Part shown: piece by piece, positions 1 through 8,936 of the stretch
Numbering within the stretch: position 1 is the first letter of the stretch
Layout of the letters: every line of letters starts with the position of its first letter
DNA from: Streptomyces adelaidensis
GTDB taxonomy: Bacteria > Actinomycetota > Actinomycetes > Streptomycetales > Streptomycetaceae
Assembly: GCF_016598475.1 (NCBI RefSeq)
Contig: NZ_JAEMUX010000020.1
Coordinates: 1-64,000, forward strand
DNA length: 64,000 nt
Direction: 5' to 3'
Program-made: the position numbers and the translations under genes
Notes under the pieces: model-generated
The model's input: only the letters and a program-made list of their open reading frames with translations
The model's database searches: none
What the model was told of the DNA's origin: nothing

Positions 1-197
1 TTCAGGGCCAGCACGGGGCAGTCGGCCGCTGCTCGCTTCGCTCGCTTCAGAGCTGCGCGTGGGACGGGGCCCTGTTCGAAGAGTGGGTAGCCCCATTCGT
101 CCAGGGTGACGTGGTCGGGGAGGAGTTCGGCGCAGAGGCCGTGGCCTTGGCAGGCCGTCCAGTCGATGTCGAGGGTGGGGGCTGTGGTGGGCTCCAC
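1..197 (-). CDS. Ferredoxin, [3Fe-4S]-type (partial at left edge)
   Basis: This is the 5' part of a small ferredoxin gene; the frame stays open to the window edge (65 codons seen). The GTG start at 197 sits just after the NuoF-like gene stop at 202, so the two are probably co-translated. Cys16, Cys22 (C-x5-C) and Cys60 followed by Pro match the three-cysteine ligand pattern of small actinobacterial [3Fe-4S] ferredoxins, and the segment CQGHGLCAELLPD is typical of them. It is the last gene seen of the five-gene redox operon and probably passes electrons to or from the NADH dehydrogenase-like protein. The C-terminus lies outside the window. Confidence 0.82.
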   Translation of the reverse strand, partial: MEPTTAPTLDIDWTACQGHGLCAELLPDHVTLDEWGYPLFEQGPVPRAALKRAKRAAADCPVLAL

Positions 198-201
198 GGG
201 G

Positions 202-1455
202 TCAGCTCCCGGGGGTGTTTGGGACGGGGAGTACGGGGGTCCGGTCGGTGGCTGTGCAGTAGCCGTGGGCGTGGGCGTCGAGTTCGGGGGCGAAGGTGGT
301 CAGGGCGCTGCGGACCAGGCGGATCGTGCCGTCGGGGTGGTGGCAGACGCCTCGGCCCTCGACCAGGCTGGACCAGCGGGCGATGTCGTCGCGGGTGGTG
401 CCCTGGGGGCCGGGGGCGGCCAGGGCCTGGAAGGCGGTGGCGATGCGGGGCAGGCCGTTGAGGCAGGGGCCGCACTGGCCGGCGGACTGGAGGGCGAGGT
501 AGCGCAGGACCCGGGCGGTCTCGGCGAGGCCGCAGCGGTCGGCGGGGAGCGCGGCGAGGACTCCGGCCCCCAAGTTGGCTGTTTTCAGGGTTAGTTGGGC
601 CGCGTCGGGGGTCGGGACCCAGGTGCCGTGGTAGCCGCCGATGAGGATCGCGCTGGTGCCGTGGAGGGGGAGCAGGCGGTGCAGGGGGAGGCCGTAGGGG
701 GCCTCCACGACTCGGGGGGTGTGGCCCGGGACGTGGAGCGTGCACAGGACGCTGCCGGGTTCGGCGGGGGTGCCGGCCGTGCGGTACCAGTCGGCGCCGT
801 GGCGGGCGATCAGGGCCAGGTGGGCGAGGGTCTCGACGTTCTGGACGAGCGTGGGGGCGCGGTGGGCGCCCTGTTCGCGGACCGGGGGGTTCTGGTACCG
901 GGGCAGCGCGGGCCGGCCGTCGAGGTGCTGGACGAGCGCCGAGGACTCGCCGGACAGGAAGCTCCTGGGGACGCGCACGACTCGTACGGGGATCGGGTCG
1001 TGGCGCTCGGCGATCGCCGCTTCGAGGTGCGCCGTGCCTTCCTCGACCGCCAGGTACGCCTCGCTCGCGCCGGTCGCCTCGGCGGCCAGGCGGAGGCCGT
1101 CCAGTACGAGGTGGGGTGACAGGCGCAGCAGGGTCTTGTCCTTGGCGCTGGCCGGTTCGCCCTCGCAGCCGTTGGCCACGACCACCGGGGCGCGGCCCGT
1201 GCGGCGGCCCGCCTCGGCGACCGAGGTGAGTTTGCGGTACGTGGGGAAGGCGGCGCCGCCACGGCCGGTGAGGCCGGACTCGGCGGTCGCGCGGAGCAGG
1301 TCGGCGGGGGTGAGGGAGGTGAGGGGGCCGTAGCGCTGTTCGTGGGTGGGGTGGTCGGCCGGGGCGCCGCCGGGGGCGAGGAGCCGGGGCGGCATGTGGA
1401 GGGTGGTGAAGGCGGTCGGGGCCGTCTGTGCGGTGGGGGCGGTCGTGGTGGTCAT
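202..1455 (-). CDS. NuoF-like NADH dehydrogenase 51 kDa-type flavoprotein
   Basis: The 417-residue product resembles the NADH/FMN-binding subunit of complex I (NuoF, Nqo1) but is not part of a nuo operon. Visible motifs are the NADH/FMN-site glycine loop GRGGAAFPT near residue 65, NGCEGEPASAKDKTLL near 95, an SLBB-like region around 240-280, and a C-terminal Fe-S segment SAGQCGPC at 324-331 with a further Cys371. NuoF normally has four cluster cysteines (S-C-G-x-C-x-x-C plus a distal one). Here the first is Ala325, so a canonical [4Fe-4S] cluster is unlikely unless another ligand substitutes. The ATG at 1455 overlaps the stop of the upstream ferric-reductase-like gene (ATGA). It probably oxidises NADH and feeds the membrane haem protein and ferredoxin. 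Confidence 0.85.
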   Translation of the reverse strand: MTTTTAPTAQTAPTAFTTLHMPPRLLAPGGAPADHPTHEQRYGPLTSLTPADLLRATAESGLTGRGGAAFPTYRKLTSVAEAGRRTGRAPVVVANGCEGEPASAKDKTLLRLSPHLVLDGLRLAAEATGASEAYLAVEEGTAHLEAAIAERHDPIPVRVVRVPRSFLSGESSALVQHLDGRPALPRYQNPPVREQGAHRAPTLVQNVETLAHLALIARHGADWYRTAGTPAEPGSVLCTLHVPGHTPRVVEAPYGLPLHRLLPLHGTSAILIGGYHGTWVPTPDAAQLTLKTANLGAGVLAALPADRCGLAETARVLRYLALQSAGQCGPCLNGLPRIATAFQALAAPGPQGTTRDDIARWSSLVEGRGVCHHPDGTIRLVRSALTTFAPELDAHAHGYCTATDRTPVLPVPNTPGS

Positions 1456-2033
1456 GGGCGGGCTCCTTCGGACGTGCGGAGCAGGGTGGCGGGGGTGCGG
1501 CGGGTGTCGCGTACGGCGTGGGCGGCGCGCGGGGCGAGGGCGGCGATCACGGCGGCGACGCAGCCGGCCGTGAGCCAGAGCATCCAGGCGGTGCCGCTGT
1601 CCGTGCCGATGCCGATGCCGTGGACCAGGGCGAACGGCCAGGACGCGTACGCCAGCCAGTGCACGGCCCGCCAGGTGCGGTGGCCGAGGCGGGCGCGGAG
1701 GAGGCTGGTGATCAGGACGGCGAGCATCAGGTCCAGGGAGACCGTGCCCAGGCCGAGCCACAGGGGCTGGTAGTCGGAGGCGAAGGGGACGAGGACGTCC
1801 AGGGCGGTGATGCTGACGTAGTCGTCGATGACTGCGGTCGCGATGTGCAGGAGCAGGAACGCCGTCGCGGAGAGGGAGAGGGTGCGGTGGAGGGAGACCG
1901 TGCCGAAGCGGGGGAGGCCGGGGATGCGGGTGCGCAGTCGTACGGCGATGCCGAGGAGGACGACGAGGGTGAAGAGGAGGAGGCAGACCGCGCCGGTGGC
2001 TCTGTTGGCGTACCAGAGGATCTCGTCGCTCAT
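1452..2033 (-). CDS. Ferric-reductase-like transmembrane haem protein
   Basis: This 193-residue integral membrane protein belongs to the ferric reductase-like/MsrQ-like cytochrome b group (family assignment from motif layout). It has about five or six hydrophobic helices. Histidines sit in helices at SLHRTL, LLLHIA, WRAVHWLAYASW and FALVHGIGIGTDSG, as expected for bis-histidine haem ligation across the membrane. It lies between apbE and the NuoF-like gene with 4-bp overlaps on both sides, so the three are translationally coupled. Its likely role is to move electrons from cytoplasmic NADH-linked flavin across the membrane to an extracytoplasmic FMN acceptor. The final acceptor cannot be read from sequence. 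Confidence 0.85.
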   Translation of the reverse strand: MSDEILWYANRATGAVCLLLFTLVVLLGIAVRLRTRIPGLPRFGTVSLHRTLSLSATAFLLLHIATAVIDDYVSITALDVLVPFASDYQPLWLGLGTVSLDLMLAVLITSLLRARLGHRTWRAVHWLAYASWPFALVHGIGIGTDSGTAWMLWLTAGCVAAVIAALAPRAAHAVRDTRRTPATLLRTSEGARP

Positions 2034-3115
2034 GGGGTGGCCTCGGGCTTCTGGGTGGGTGCGGGCCGGGAGGTTTCGTCCCCGCCGCCCCTTCCCGTCC
2101 CGACCCTGGGGGCTGCGCCCCCAGACCCCCCTTCGGCCTGAACGGCCTCGTCCTCAAACGCCGGACGGGCTGAATTGGGCCAGCCCTGCGTCGCGACCAC
2201 TGTGCCGTCGTGCGTGACCAGCCTTGCCGGCAGGCCCAGTCTCGACAGCCAGCGTGCCGCGCTCTCGCCCTTGACCAGGGCCGCCGTGCTGGCGGCGTTG
2301 GCGTCGGCGCAGGTGGCGGCGGCTACCGAGACGGTGCGCCAGGGGGTGGTGGCGGGGTGGCCCGTGCGGGGGTCGACGATGTGGTGGAGGTTCTGGTCGC
2401 CTCGGCGCCAGCGGCGGGCGGTGGTGCCGGAGGTGGCGAGGCCGCCGCTGCGGATGCCGACCGTGGCGTACGAGCCGTGCCGCGGGAGTTCGGCGACCGG
2501 GGCCGTCTCGTCCTGGACGCGGATGCGCCAGCCGCCGGCCGGGGGTTCGCCCGCGACGGCCGTGTCGCCGCCGAGGCTGACCAGGATGCCGCAGCCGGCG
2601 GCCCGGGCCAGCGTCCGCGCCGCCCGGTCGGCCGCCCACGCCTTGGCCGTGGCGCCCAGGTCCAGGCGGACGCCGGGCGGCAGGGTGACCGTGTTCGTGG
2701 CGCGGTCCAGTTCGACCAGGCTCCAGCCCGGCACCCGCTTCACCGCGAGCCGCATCGGGCGGTCGTCCTCCTGTACCAGGGTGAAGTCCCGGTCGTAGCC
2801 GAGGGCCTCCATCGCCGAGCCGACCGTGGGGTCCACCGCGCCGTCCGTGGCGCGGGCGGCGCGCAGGGCGACCGCCAGGGCCTCGGCCAGCAGCGGGCTG
2901 ACCTTCACGGGCCGCCCTTCGGCCGTGTTCAGCGCCGACAGCTCCGAGTCCTCACGGAAGCGGCTGCACGCGGCGTCGACCTCGGCCAGGTGCCGGACCA
3001 GGAGCAGATTGCAGGAGTCCAGCAGGGCCGGGTCCGTGACGACCAGGCGGACGCTCGTGCCGAGGGCCCGCCAGTCCGTCGCGGCCGTCGGGCGGGGAGT
3101 CGTGGACACGGTCAT
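2030..3115 (-). CDS. apbE: FAD:protein FMN transferase (ApbE family)
   Basis: ApbE enzymes split FAD and attach FMN covalently to Thr or Ser of target proteins using Mg2+. The 361-residue product shows the family signatures in order: GTSVRL near the N-terminus, DPTVGSAMEALGYD, LDLGATAKAWAADRAA, GILVSLGGD, GGLATSGT, HHIVDPRTGHPA and TCADANAASTAALVKGE, which carries the metal-binding Asp. The ATG at 3115 shares one base with the stop of the upstream Ser/Asp-rich gene (TGATG), arguing that this neighbour is its substrate. No signal peptide is evident, which is unusual for an enzyme modifying an exported protein. The last ~48 residues (after QGWPN) come from a dispersed repeat element and are probably not functional. 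Confidence 0.92.
   Translation of the reverse strand: MTVSTTPRPTAATDWRALGTSVRLVVTDPALLDSCNLLLVRHLAEVDAACSRFREDSELSALNTAEGRPVKVSPLLAEALAVALRAARATDGAVDPTVGSAMEALGYDRDFTLVQEDDRPMRLAVKRVPGWSLVELDRATNTVTLPPGVRLDLGATAKAWAADRAARTLARAAGCGILVSLGGDTAVAGEPPAGGWRIRVQDETAPVAELPRHGSYATVGIRSGGLATSGTTARRWRRGDQNLHHIVDPRTGHPATTPWRTVSVAAATCADANAASTAALVKGESAARWLSRLGLPARLVTHDGTVVATQGWPNSARPAFEDEAVQAEGGSGGAAPRVGTGRGGGDETSRPAPTQKPEATP
2074..2174 (-). repeat. Dispersed ~100-bp palindromic repeat, copy 1 (inside apbE 3' end)
   Basis: Read on the minus strand this stretch matches the plus strand at 51954-52057 almost base for base: TTCAGCCCGTCCGGC, then a TTTGAGGACGAGGCC block, GTTCAGGCCGAA, a G-rich block and a GGGGGC-GC-GCCCCC palindrome. 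Elements of this kind are usually intergenic in Streptomyces. This copy is read through in frame as the last part of apbE. Confidence 0.75.
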
Positions 3116-3549
3116 CACGACGCCCCCGAGGTCGAGTCCGCGGAGTCGTCCGTGGACGAGGTCATGCCGTCGGAGGAGGACTGGAGGTCCGTGGAGTCCG
3201 TGGAGTCCGTGGAGTCCGAGGAGTCCGAGGAGTCCGAGGAGGAGTCGCTCGAACTGTCCGATGAGGAGTCGTCCGAGGACGAGCTGGTGTCGGTGGACGA
3301 GTCCGTGTCGGTCGAGGTGTTCGTGTCGGTCGAGGAGCTGTCCGACGAGGAGTCCGTGCCGCTGCTTGTGCTCGAACTGGTGCTCGTGCTCGTGCCGCTG
3401 CTGGCTGTCGTGTCCGCGTCCGCCTGCATCGTGCCGACCAGGGCGAAGACCCCGGCCGCCGCGGCGAGCGTGACGGCGGCGGCCACGGATGCCGTTCGCC
3501 GGGCGCCTCTGCGGACCGCGGCGGCGGCACCTCGTTCCCTGCTTGTCAT
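3115..3549 (-). CDS. Membrane-anchored Ser/Asp-rich protein with C-terminal SGAS motif (candidate FMN carrier)
   Basis: I do not recognise a named family. The ATG at 3549 is preceded by GGGAGGGG; an in-frame start 11 codons upstream lacks such a site. The 144-residue product has Arg-rich residues 1-18, a hydrophobic Ala/Val segment at about 19-40 (signal anchor or signal peptide), then about 100 residues almost entirely Ser, Asp and Thr with imperfect DSS and STD repeats. It ends exactly in D-S-T-S-G-A-S, which fits the ApbE acceptor pattern D-x-x-(S/T)-G-A-(T/S), where the last Thr/Ser receives FMN. No folded FMN_bind domain is present. As first gene of the operon it would be an extracytoplasmic flexible tether bearing one flavin at its tip. 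The role is inferred. Confidence 0.7.
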   Translation of the reverse strand: MTSRERGAAAAVRRGARRTASVAAAVTLAAAAGVFALVGTMQADADTTASSGTSTSTSSSTSSGTDSSSDSSSTDTNTSTDTDSSTDTSSSSDDSSSDSSSDSSSDSSDSSDSTDSTDSTDLQSSSDGMTSSTDDSADSTSGAS

Positions 3550-3562
3550 GACCGTTCCCCTC

Positions 3563-3591
3563 CCGTAGTGACGTTCTGTCACGCACTACGG
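3563..3591 (-). promoter_or_regulatory. Inverted repeat in leader of flavin redox operon
   Basis: CCGTAGTG at 3563-3570 pairs perfectly with CACTACGG at 3584-3591, and a nested GTGAC/GTCAC pair lies inside. The repeat sits directly upstream of the ribosome-binding site of the Ser/Asp-rich gene. It could be a regulator-binding site or a 5' leader hairpin; which of these cannot be told from sequence. Confidence 0.45.
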
Positions 3592-3680
3592 TCGGGGAGC
3601 GGCCTGAGAGAAGTCTGTGAGGCGGCCATACGCCTGCACAGAACTCCCTGAGAGGTTCCTTAAGGAGGTCGGCAAGGACC

Positions 3681-5384
3681 TCAGGCGGTCAGGCGGGCGA
3701 TCGCCTCGTCGACCGTCAGCTCCTCGCGCTCGCCGGTACGGCGGTCCTTCAGCTCCAGGACGCCTTCGGCGCTGCGGCGGCCCGCGACCAGGATCTTCGG
3801 TACGCCGATCAGCTCGGAGTCGGTGAACTTCACGCCCGGAGAGACGCCGGCGCGGTCGTCGACGAGGACACGGAGGCCGGCCGCGCGCAGCTTCTCGGAG
3901 ACGTCGAGGGCCAGTTCGGTCTGCAGGGCCTTGCCCGCGGCGACGACGTGGACGTCGGCCGGGGCTACCTCGGCGGGCCAGCAGAGGCCCTTGTCGTCGG
4001 CGGACTGCTCGGCGAGGGCCGCGACCGCGCGGGAGACACCGATGCCGTACGAGCCCATGGTGACGCGGACCGGCTTGCCCTGCGGGCCGAGGACGTCGAG
4101 CTTGAGGGCGTCGGCGTACTTGCGGCCGAGCTGGAAGATGTGGCCGATCTCGATGGCGCGGTCGAGCTTGAGGCCGGTGCCGCAGTTCGGGCAGGGGTCG
4201 CCCTCCTGGACGACCACGACGTCGACGTAGCCGCCGACCTCGAAGTCACGGCCCGCGACGACGTTCCTGGCGTGCGTGCCCGGCTTGTTGGCGCCCGTGA
4301 TCCACGCGGTGCCCGGGGCCACGCGCGGGTCGGCGATGTACGTGACCTTCTCCCCCAGGCCCTGCGGGCCGACGTAGCCGCGGACCAGGTCGGGGCGGCC
4401 CGCGAAGTCCGCCTCGGTGACCATCTCGACGACCGCCGGGGCGAAGTGCGCCTCGACCTTGCCCAGGTCGACCTCGCGGTCGCCGGGGACGCCGACGGCG
4501 ACGATCTCGCCGTCGACCTTGACGAGGAGGTTCTTGAGGGTGTCGGAGGCCTGGACGCCGAGGTGGGCGGCGAGGGTCTCGATGGTGGGGGTGTCGGGGG
4601 TCGGGATCTCTTCGAGGGCGGGCACGCCGTCGGCGTCCACCGGCTTCAGCTCGAACGTGATCGCCTCGGTGTTGGCGGCGAAGTCGCAGTTCGGGCAGTC
4701 CGCGAAGGTGTCCTCGCCGGCGGCGGCCGGGGCCAGGAACTCCTCCGACTTCGAGCCGCCCATCGCGCCCGCCGTGGCGGCGCAGATGCGGTAGTCGAGG
4801 CCCAGGCGCTCGAACACCTGCTGGTAGGCCTGGCGGTGCAGGGCGTACGACTGGTCCAGTCCCTCGTCCTCGGTGTCGAAGGAGTACGAGTCCTTCATCA
4901 GGAACTCGCGGCCGCGCAGGATGCCGGCGCGGGGGCGGGCCTCGTCACGGAACTTGGTCTGGATCTGGTAGAGGATCACCGGCAGGTCCTTGTAGGAGGA
5001 CGCCTGGTCCTTCACGATCAGCGTGAAGATCTCCTCGTGGGTGGGGCCGAGGAGGTAGTCGCCGCCCCTGCGGTCCTTCAGGCGGAACAGCTCCGGGCCG
5101 TACTCGTCCCAGCGGCCGGTCGCCTCGTACGGCTCACGCGGCAGCAGGGCGGGGAGCAGTACCTCCTGGGCGCCGATCGCGTCCATCTCCTCGCGGACGA
5201 TCCGCTCCACGTTGGCGAGGACCTTCTTGCCGAGCGGCAGCCAGGTCCACACGCCGGCGGCCGTGCGGCGGACGTAGCCGGCGCGGACGAGGAGCTTGTG
5301 GCTGAGCACCTCGGCGTCCGCCGGGTCGTCGCGCAGCGTCTTGGCCATCAACTGGGACATGCGCTGGACCGGTGGGTTCGCCAT
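3681..5384 (-). CDS. proS: Prolyl-tRNA synthetase
   Basis: ProS charges tRNA-Pro with proline in the cytoplasm. The 567-residue length and layout are those of the bacterial-type enzyme: class II motif 2 in the [20 protein letters not shown] region, a YbaK-like editing insertion in the middle (about residues 230-390, including the [14 protein letters not shown] stretch), motif 3 [17 protein letters not shown], and a C-terminal anticodon-binding domain. A CPNC pair occurs twice (FADCPNCDF and DPCPNCGTG). The ATG at 5384 follows an AGGAG site at good spacing. It sits in the conserved block upstream of the redox operon, with the GNAT gene on the same strand. Confidence 0.97.
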   Translation of the reverse strand: MANPPVQRMSQLMAKTLRDDPADAEVLSHKLLVRAGYVRRTAAGVWTWLPLGKKVLANVERIVREEMDAIGAQEVLLPALLPREPYEATGRWDEYGPELFRLKDRRGGDYLLGPTHEEIFTLIVKDQASSYKDLPVILYQIQTKFRDEARPRAGILRGREFLMKDSYSFDTEDEGLDQSYALHRQAYQQVFERLGLDYRICAATAGAMGGSKSEEFLAPAAAGEDTFADCPNCDFAANTEAITFELKPVDADGVPALEEIPTPDTPTIETLAAHLGVQASDTLKNLLVKVDGEIVAVGVPGDREVDLGKVEAHFAPAVVEMVTEADFAGRPDLVRGYVGPQGLGEKVTYIADPRVAPGTAWITGANKPGTHARNVVAGRDFEVGGYVDVVVVQEGDPCPNCGTGLKLDRAIEIGHIFQLGRKYADALKLDVLGPQGKPVRVTMGSYGIGVSRAVAALAEQSADDKGLCWPAEVAPADVHVVAAGKALQTELALDVSEKLRAAGLRVLVDDRAGVSPGVKFTDSELIGVPKILVAGRRSAEGVLELKDRRTGEREELTVDEAIARLTA

Positions 5385-5484
5385 GGTTCTCGTACTCCTG
5401 CTGCGGTTGGGTGTTGGCAGGAGGTTAGCCGGGTGACACGGGCCCGTGGAAATCCGGCGGTGGCGGTCAGCGGCGGTACGGCGG

Positions 5485-6015
5485 CTACCTGCGGCGCAGG
5501 GGCAGGGGGGCGCCCATCACCGCGTACGGCTTGGGGGCGCTGGGGAAGACGACCTGGCGGGCGAGGTCCGTGTAGCCGAGGGAGTGGTAGAGGCCGCGGG
5601 CCGGGCTGTCGACGTCGATCGCGGAGAGGATCGAGCGGGGTTCGGCCGCGCTGTCGGTGATGGTGGTGATCAGGGCACGGCCGACGCCGCGGTTCTGGTA
5701 GCGGGGGTGGACGTGCAGTTCGGTGATCACGAAGGAGTCGTCCAGCCAGTGGTCGTGGCCGAGGGCGCGCAGGTAGGGCTCGACGACCGTGGACCACCAG
5801 TGGGCGCGGTCGTTGGGCATGCCGTAGACGAAGCCGACGAGCAGGCCGTCGGTCGTGGCGCCGAGTGCTCTCGCCCCCGGGTAGGTCATGTGGCGCAGGA
5901 CGATCTGGCGGCGTACGGCCACCTCGTCGGGGCCCAGGCCGAAGGCGACGGCTTGGACGGCGAGGGCCTCGTCTACGTGGGCGGGGAGGTCCAAGGGGCC
6001 GATGACGAGGTCCAT
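5485..6015 (-). CDS. GNAT-family N-acetyltransferase
   Basis: The 176-residue protein has the GNAT core: a beta-strand [23 protein letters not shown] contains the acetyl-CoA pyrophosphate loop (Q-N-R-G-V-G-R-A), followed by the C-terminal [15 protein letters not shown] segment typical of the fold. The substrate is unknown. The ATG at 6015 is the start used; the stop lies 100 bp from proS. It is separate in sequence from the GNAT protein encoded next to it. Confidence 0.85.
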   Translation of the reverse strand: MDLVIGPLDLPAHVDEALAVQAVAFGLGPDEVAVRRQIVLRHMTYPGARALGATTDGLLVGFVYGMPNDRAHWWSTVVEPYLRALGHDHWLDDSFVITELHVHPRYQNRGVGRALITTITDSAAEPRSILSAIDVDSPARGLYHSLGYTDLARQVVFPSAPKPYAVMGAPLPLRRR

Positions 6016-6142
6016 GGCCCGGAGCCTACCGGTGCGCTTGGCCGGGTTGGGCTGCGGAGTGCCGGTTGTTCTTCGGGTGCGGGTCGTCTGTCGCTGGTCG
6101 CTCCCCCACTCTCGACTTCGCTCGAGCGGGAGGGACCCCGTC

Positions 6143-6166
6143 GCGGCGGAGCCGCGTGTCGATACA
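6143..6166 (+). repeat. Short dispersed repeat C, copy 1
   Basis: GCGGCGGAGCCGCGTGTCGA and the following TACAG recur with two or three changes at 7217-7241. Both copies lie in gaps flanking the second GNAT gene, each after a CTGGTC-type sequence and before a GCCCC tract. The 189-bp gap 6016-6204 holds nothing else recognisable apart from a short CTCGACTTCGCTCGAG palindrome. Confidence 0.5.
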
Positions 6167-6204
6167 GCGCCGTGCCCCCTTGGGGACGCCCCTCTGACCG
6201 GCGG

Positions 6205-7059
6205 TCAGAAAAGTACGCTCATGAAGGCGCCCACCTCTTGGAAGCCGACCCTCTTGTACGTGCGCCTCGCCGCGGTGTTGAAGTCGTTCACGTAGAGGCT
6301 GACCAGGGGGGCGAAGTCCGCGAGGGCGTAGCGGAGGACGGCTGCCATGCCGGGGGCGGCCATGCCCTTGCCTCGGTGCTCGGGGGCGACCCAGACGCCC
6401 TGGATCTGGCAGGCCCGGGGGGTGGCGGCGCCGATCTCGGCCTTGAAGACGACGCGGCCGTCGGCGTCGAGGCGGGCGAAGGAGCGGCCGGAGCCGACGA
6501 GTTCGGCGACGCGGGCCTGGTAGAGCAGGCCGCCGTCGCCGGCCAGGGGGGAGACGCCGACCTCCTCGGTGAACATCGCGATGCACGCCGGCATGATCGA
6601 GTCCATCTCGTCCTTGCGGATGCGGCGGACGTACGGGTCCTGGGTGACCTCGGCGGGGTAGGGGAGCCGGTCGGTGACCATGAGCGGCTGGTGGGTGCGG
6701 ACCTCGCGGGCCGGGCCCCAGCTGCGTTCGAGGAGGCGCCAGAGCTCGGCGGTGGGTTCGGCGGGGCCGACGACCGAGGAGCAGCGGCGGCCGGCCCGGC
6801 GGGCGCGGTCGGCGAAGGCGCGGACGGCTCGGGGGGTGGCGCAGATGGGGACGAGGTTGGCGCCGGCGTAACAGAGGGAGGTCAGGGCGCCGTCCTCGTA
6901 CCAGCCCCACATCTCGCCGCCGAGCCGCCAGGGGTCCAGGCCGGCGACCTGGACGCGGGACGTCACGAAGGCGTTCGCGACGGGGTCTCGGTCCAGGACG
7001 GCGAAGGCGGCGTCCAGGTCACTCGGTTCGAGGACCCTGGTGGTGGTCTGGGTCAACAC
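6205..7059 (-). CDS. GNAT-family N-acetyltransferase with N-terminal DUF4081-like domain
   Basis: The product (284 residues from the GTG at 7059) has two GNAT-like halves. The N-terminal half begins LTQTTTRVLEPSDLDAAFAVLDRDP and resembles the actinobacterial DUF4081 domain. The C-terminal half holds the acetyl-CoA loop VWVAPEHRGKGMAAPGMAAV and ends SLYVNDFNTAARRTYKRVGF, as in Rv2867c-type acetyltransferases. I chose GTG 7059 because it gives a start matching family members and has a GAGG upstream; GTG 7074 and TTG 7056 are alternatives. The position beside ispG is common in actinomycetes. The substrate is not known. Confidence 0.82.
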   Translation of the reverse strand: MLTQTTTRVLEPSDLDAAFAVLDRDPVANAFVTSRVQVAGLDPWRLGGEMWGWYEDGALTSLCYAGANLVPICATPRAVRAFADRARRAGRRCSSVVGPAEPTAELWRLLERSWGPAREVRTHQPLMVTDRLPYPAEVTQDPYVRRIRKDEMDSIMPACIAMFTEEVGVSPLAGDGGLLYQARVAELVGSGRSFARLDADGRVVFKAEIGAATPRACQIQGVWVAPEHRGKGMAAPGMAAVLRYALADFAPLVSLYVNDFNTAARRTYKRVGFQEVGAFMSVLF

Positions 7060-7216
7060 GTGCGGGGGCCTCACCCTGGGGTCTGGCTGGTCTCCGCACG
7101 ATACCCTGCCGGGCTGTGGCGGTCGCCCTGTGGCTGCGCCACGGGCGGGCGCCTGATGGCTCGGGGGGCTCCTGTGCCGTGGCGGGTGCGGGTGCGTCGT
7201 GACTGGTCCCGCCCAC

Positions 7217-7241
7217 GCGGCGGAGCCGCATATCGATACGG
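7217..7241 (+). repeat. Short dispersed repeat C, copy 2
   Basis: This matches 6143-6166 (GCGGCGGAGCCGC then a TCGATAC core). It lies in the 358-bp gap 7060-7417 between ispG and the acetyltransferase gene, together with repeat B at 7350-7384; no gene is visible in that gap. Confidence 0.5.
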
Positions 7242-7349
7242 CCCCGCGCTTGGGAGGGGGCCTGCGGCCTGCTTGGGAGGAGGCCTGCGGCCGCTCGGAC
7301 CGGCGCCATCGAGCTCGAAAGGTGCTGTGCGTCGGCGGGTGCCGGCTCG

Positions 7350-7384
7350 TTGTGGCTGGTCGCGCAGTTCCCCGCGCCCCTGAA
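7350..7384 (+). repeat. Dispersed repeat B, copy 1
   Basis: The stretch containing GGCTGGTCGCGCAGTTCCCC and the following GCGCCCCTGA matches the left arm of the 33-bp inverted repeat at 43086-43118. It lies just downstream of the ispG stop codon (7418, minus strand), a typical location for this Streptomyces intergenic repeat, and may act in 3' end formation. Confidence 0.6.
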
Positions 7385-7417
7385 GATGGCCCTGCGGGCC
7401 GATCTTCAGGAGGCGCC

Positions 7418-8575
<1,158 letters not shown>

Positions 8576-8710
8576 CTGCTGTGCAACCCCAAGTTGTGGA
8601 TCAGGACCGGGTCCCGGAACAGGCGGGCTCCAGGCTTCGAGATTACGGCACGGGCATGGGCCCGAGCACATCCCTGTCCGTGGACCGACCCGACGAACCC
8701 CTCCGTACGA

Positions 8711-8753
8711 CGGCGGCCGGGCCCTCGCCCCGCGCGAGTGTGCCCGGCCGCCG
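8711..8753 (-). terminator. Stem-loop in ispG upstream gap
   Basis: CGGCGGCCGGGC (8711-8722) pairs perfectly with GCCCGGCCGCCG (8742-8753), with a nested CTCG/CGAG. It may terminate the dxr-protease transcript or form part of the ispG leader. The gap 8576-8932 carries no gene; besides this hairpin it holds the inverted-repeat element at 8768-8936. Confidence 0.5.
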
Positions 8754-8767
8754 TGAACTCCGGATGG

Positions 8768-8936
8768 CTAGTGCCGCGACAGGCAACGTTCGCCCCGTCG
8801 CGACGCCCGGCACGCCCTCTCGCCGCACCGGCCGAAAGGCCAAGTACGTCCAGTACGAGGACTTCCGGCCGGCACACCGAGAGCACGCACCGGACGCCGC
8901 TCCTCAACGGGCAAACGTTGCCTGCCGCAGCACTAG
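8768..8936. repeat. 169-bp element with 28-bp terminal inverted repeats (MITE-like)
   Basis: The left arm 8768-8795 (CTAGTGCCGCGACAGGCAAC and 8 further bases) and the right arm 8909-8936 are inverted copies matching at 25 of 28 positions, enclosing 113 bp of non-coding sequence. Both outer ends are CTAG, a rare tetranucleotide in Streptomyces. The right end supplies the TAG stop codon of the site-2 protease gene. No clear target duplication is visible. It may be a miniature inverted-repeat element or an unusually large regulatory hairpin. Confidence 0.55.

Noticed and set aside
3666..3681. AGGTC/GACCT hairpin as proS terminator
   Set aside because: The pairing is only 5 bp and overlaps the stop codon; too weak to list.
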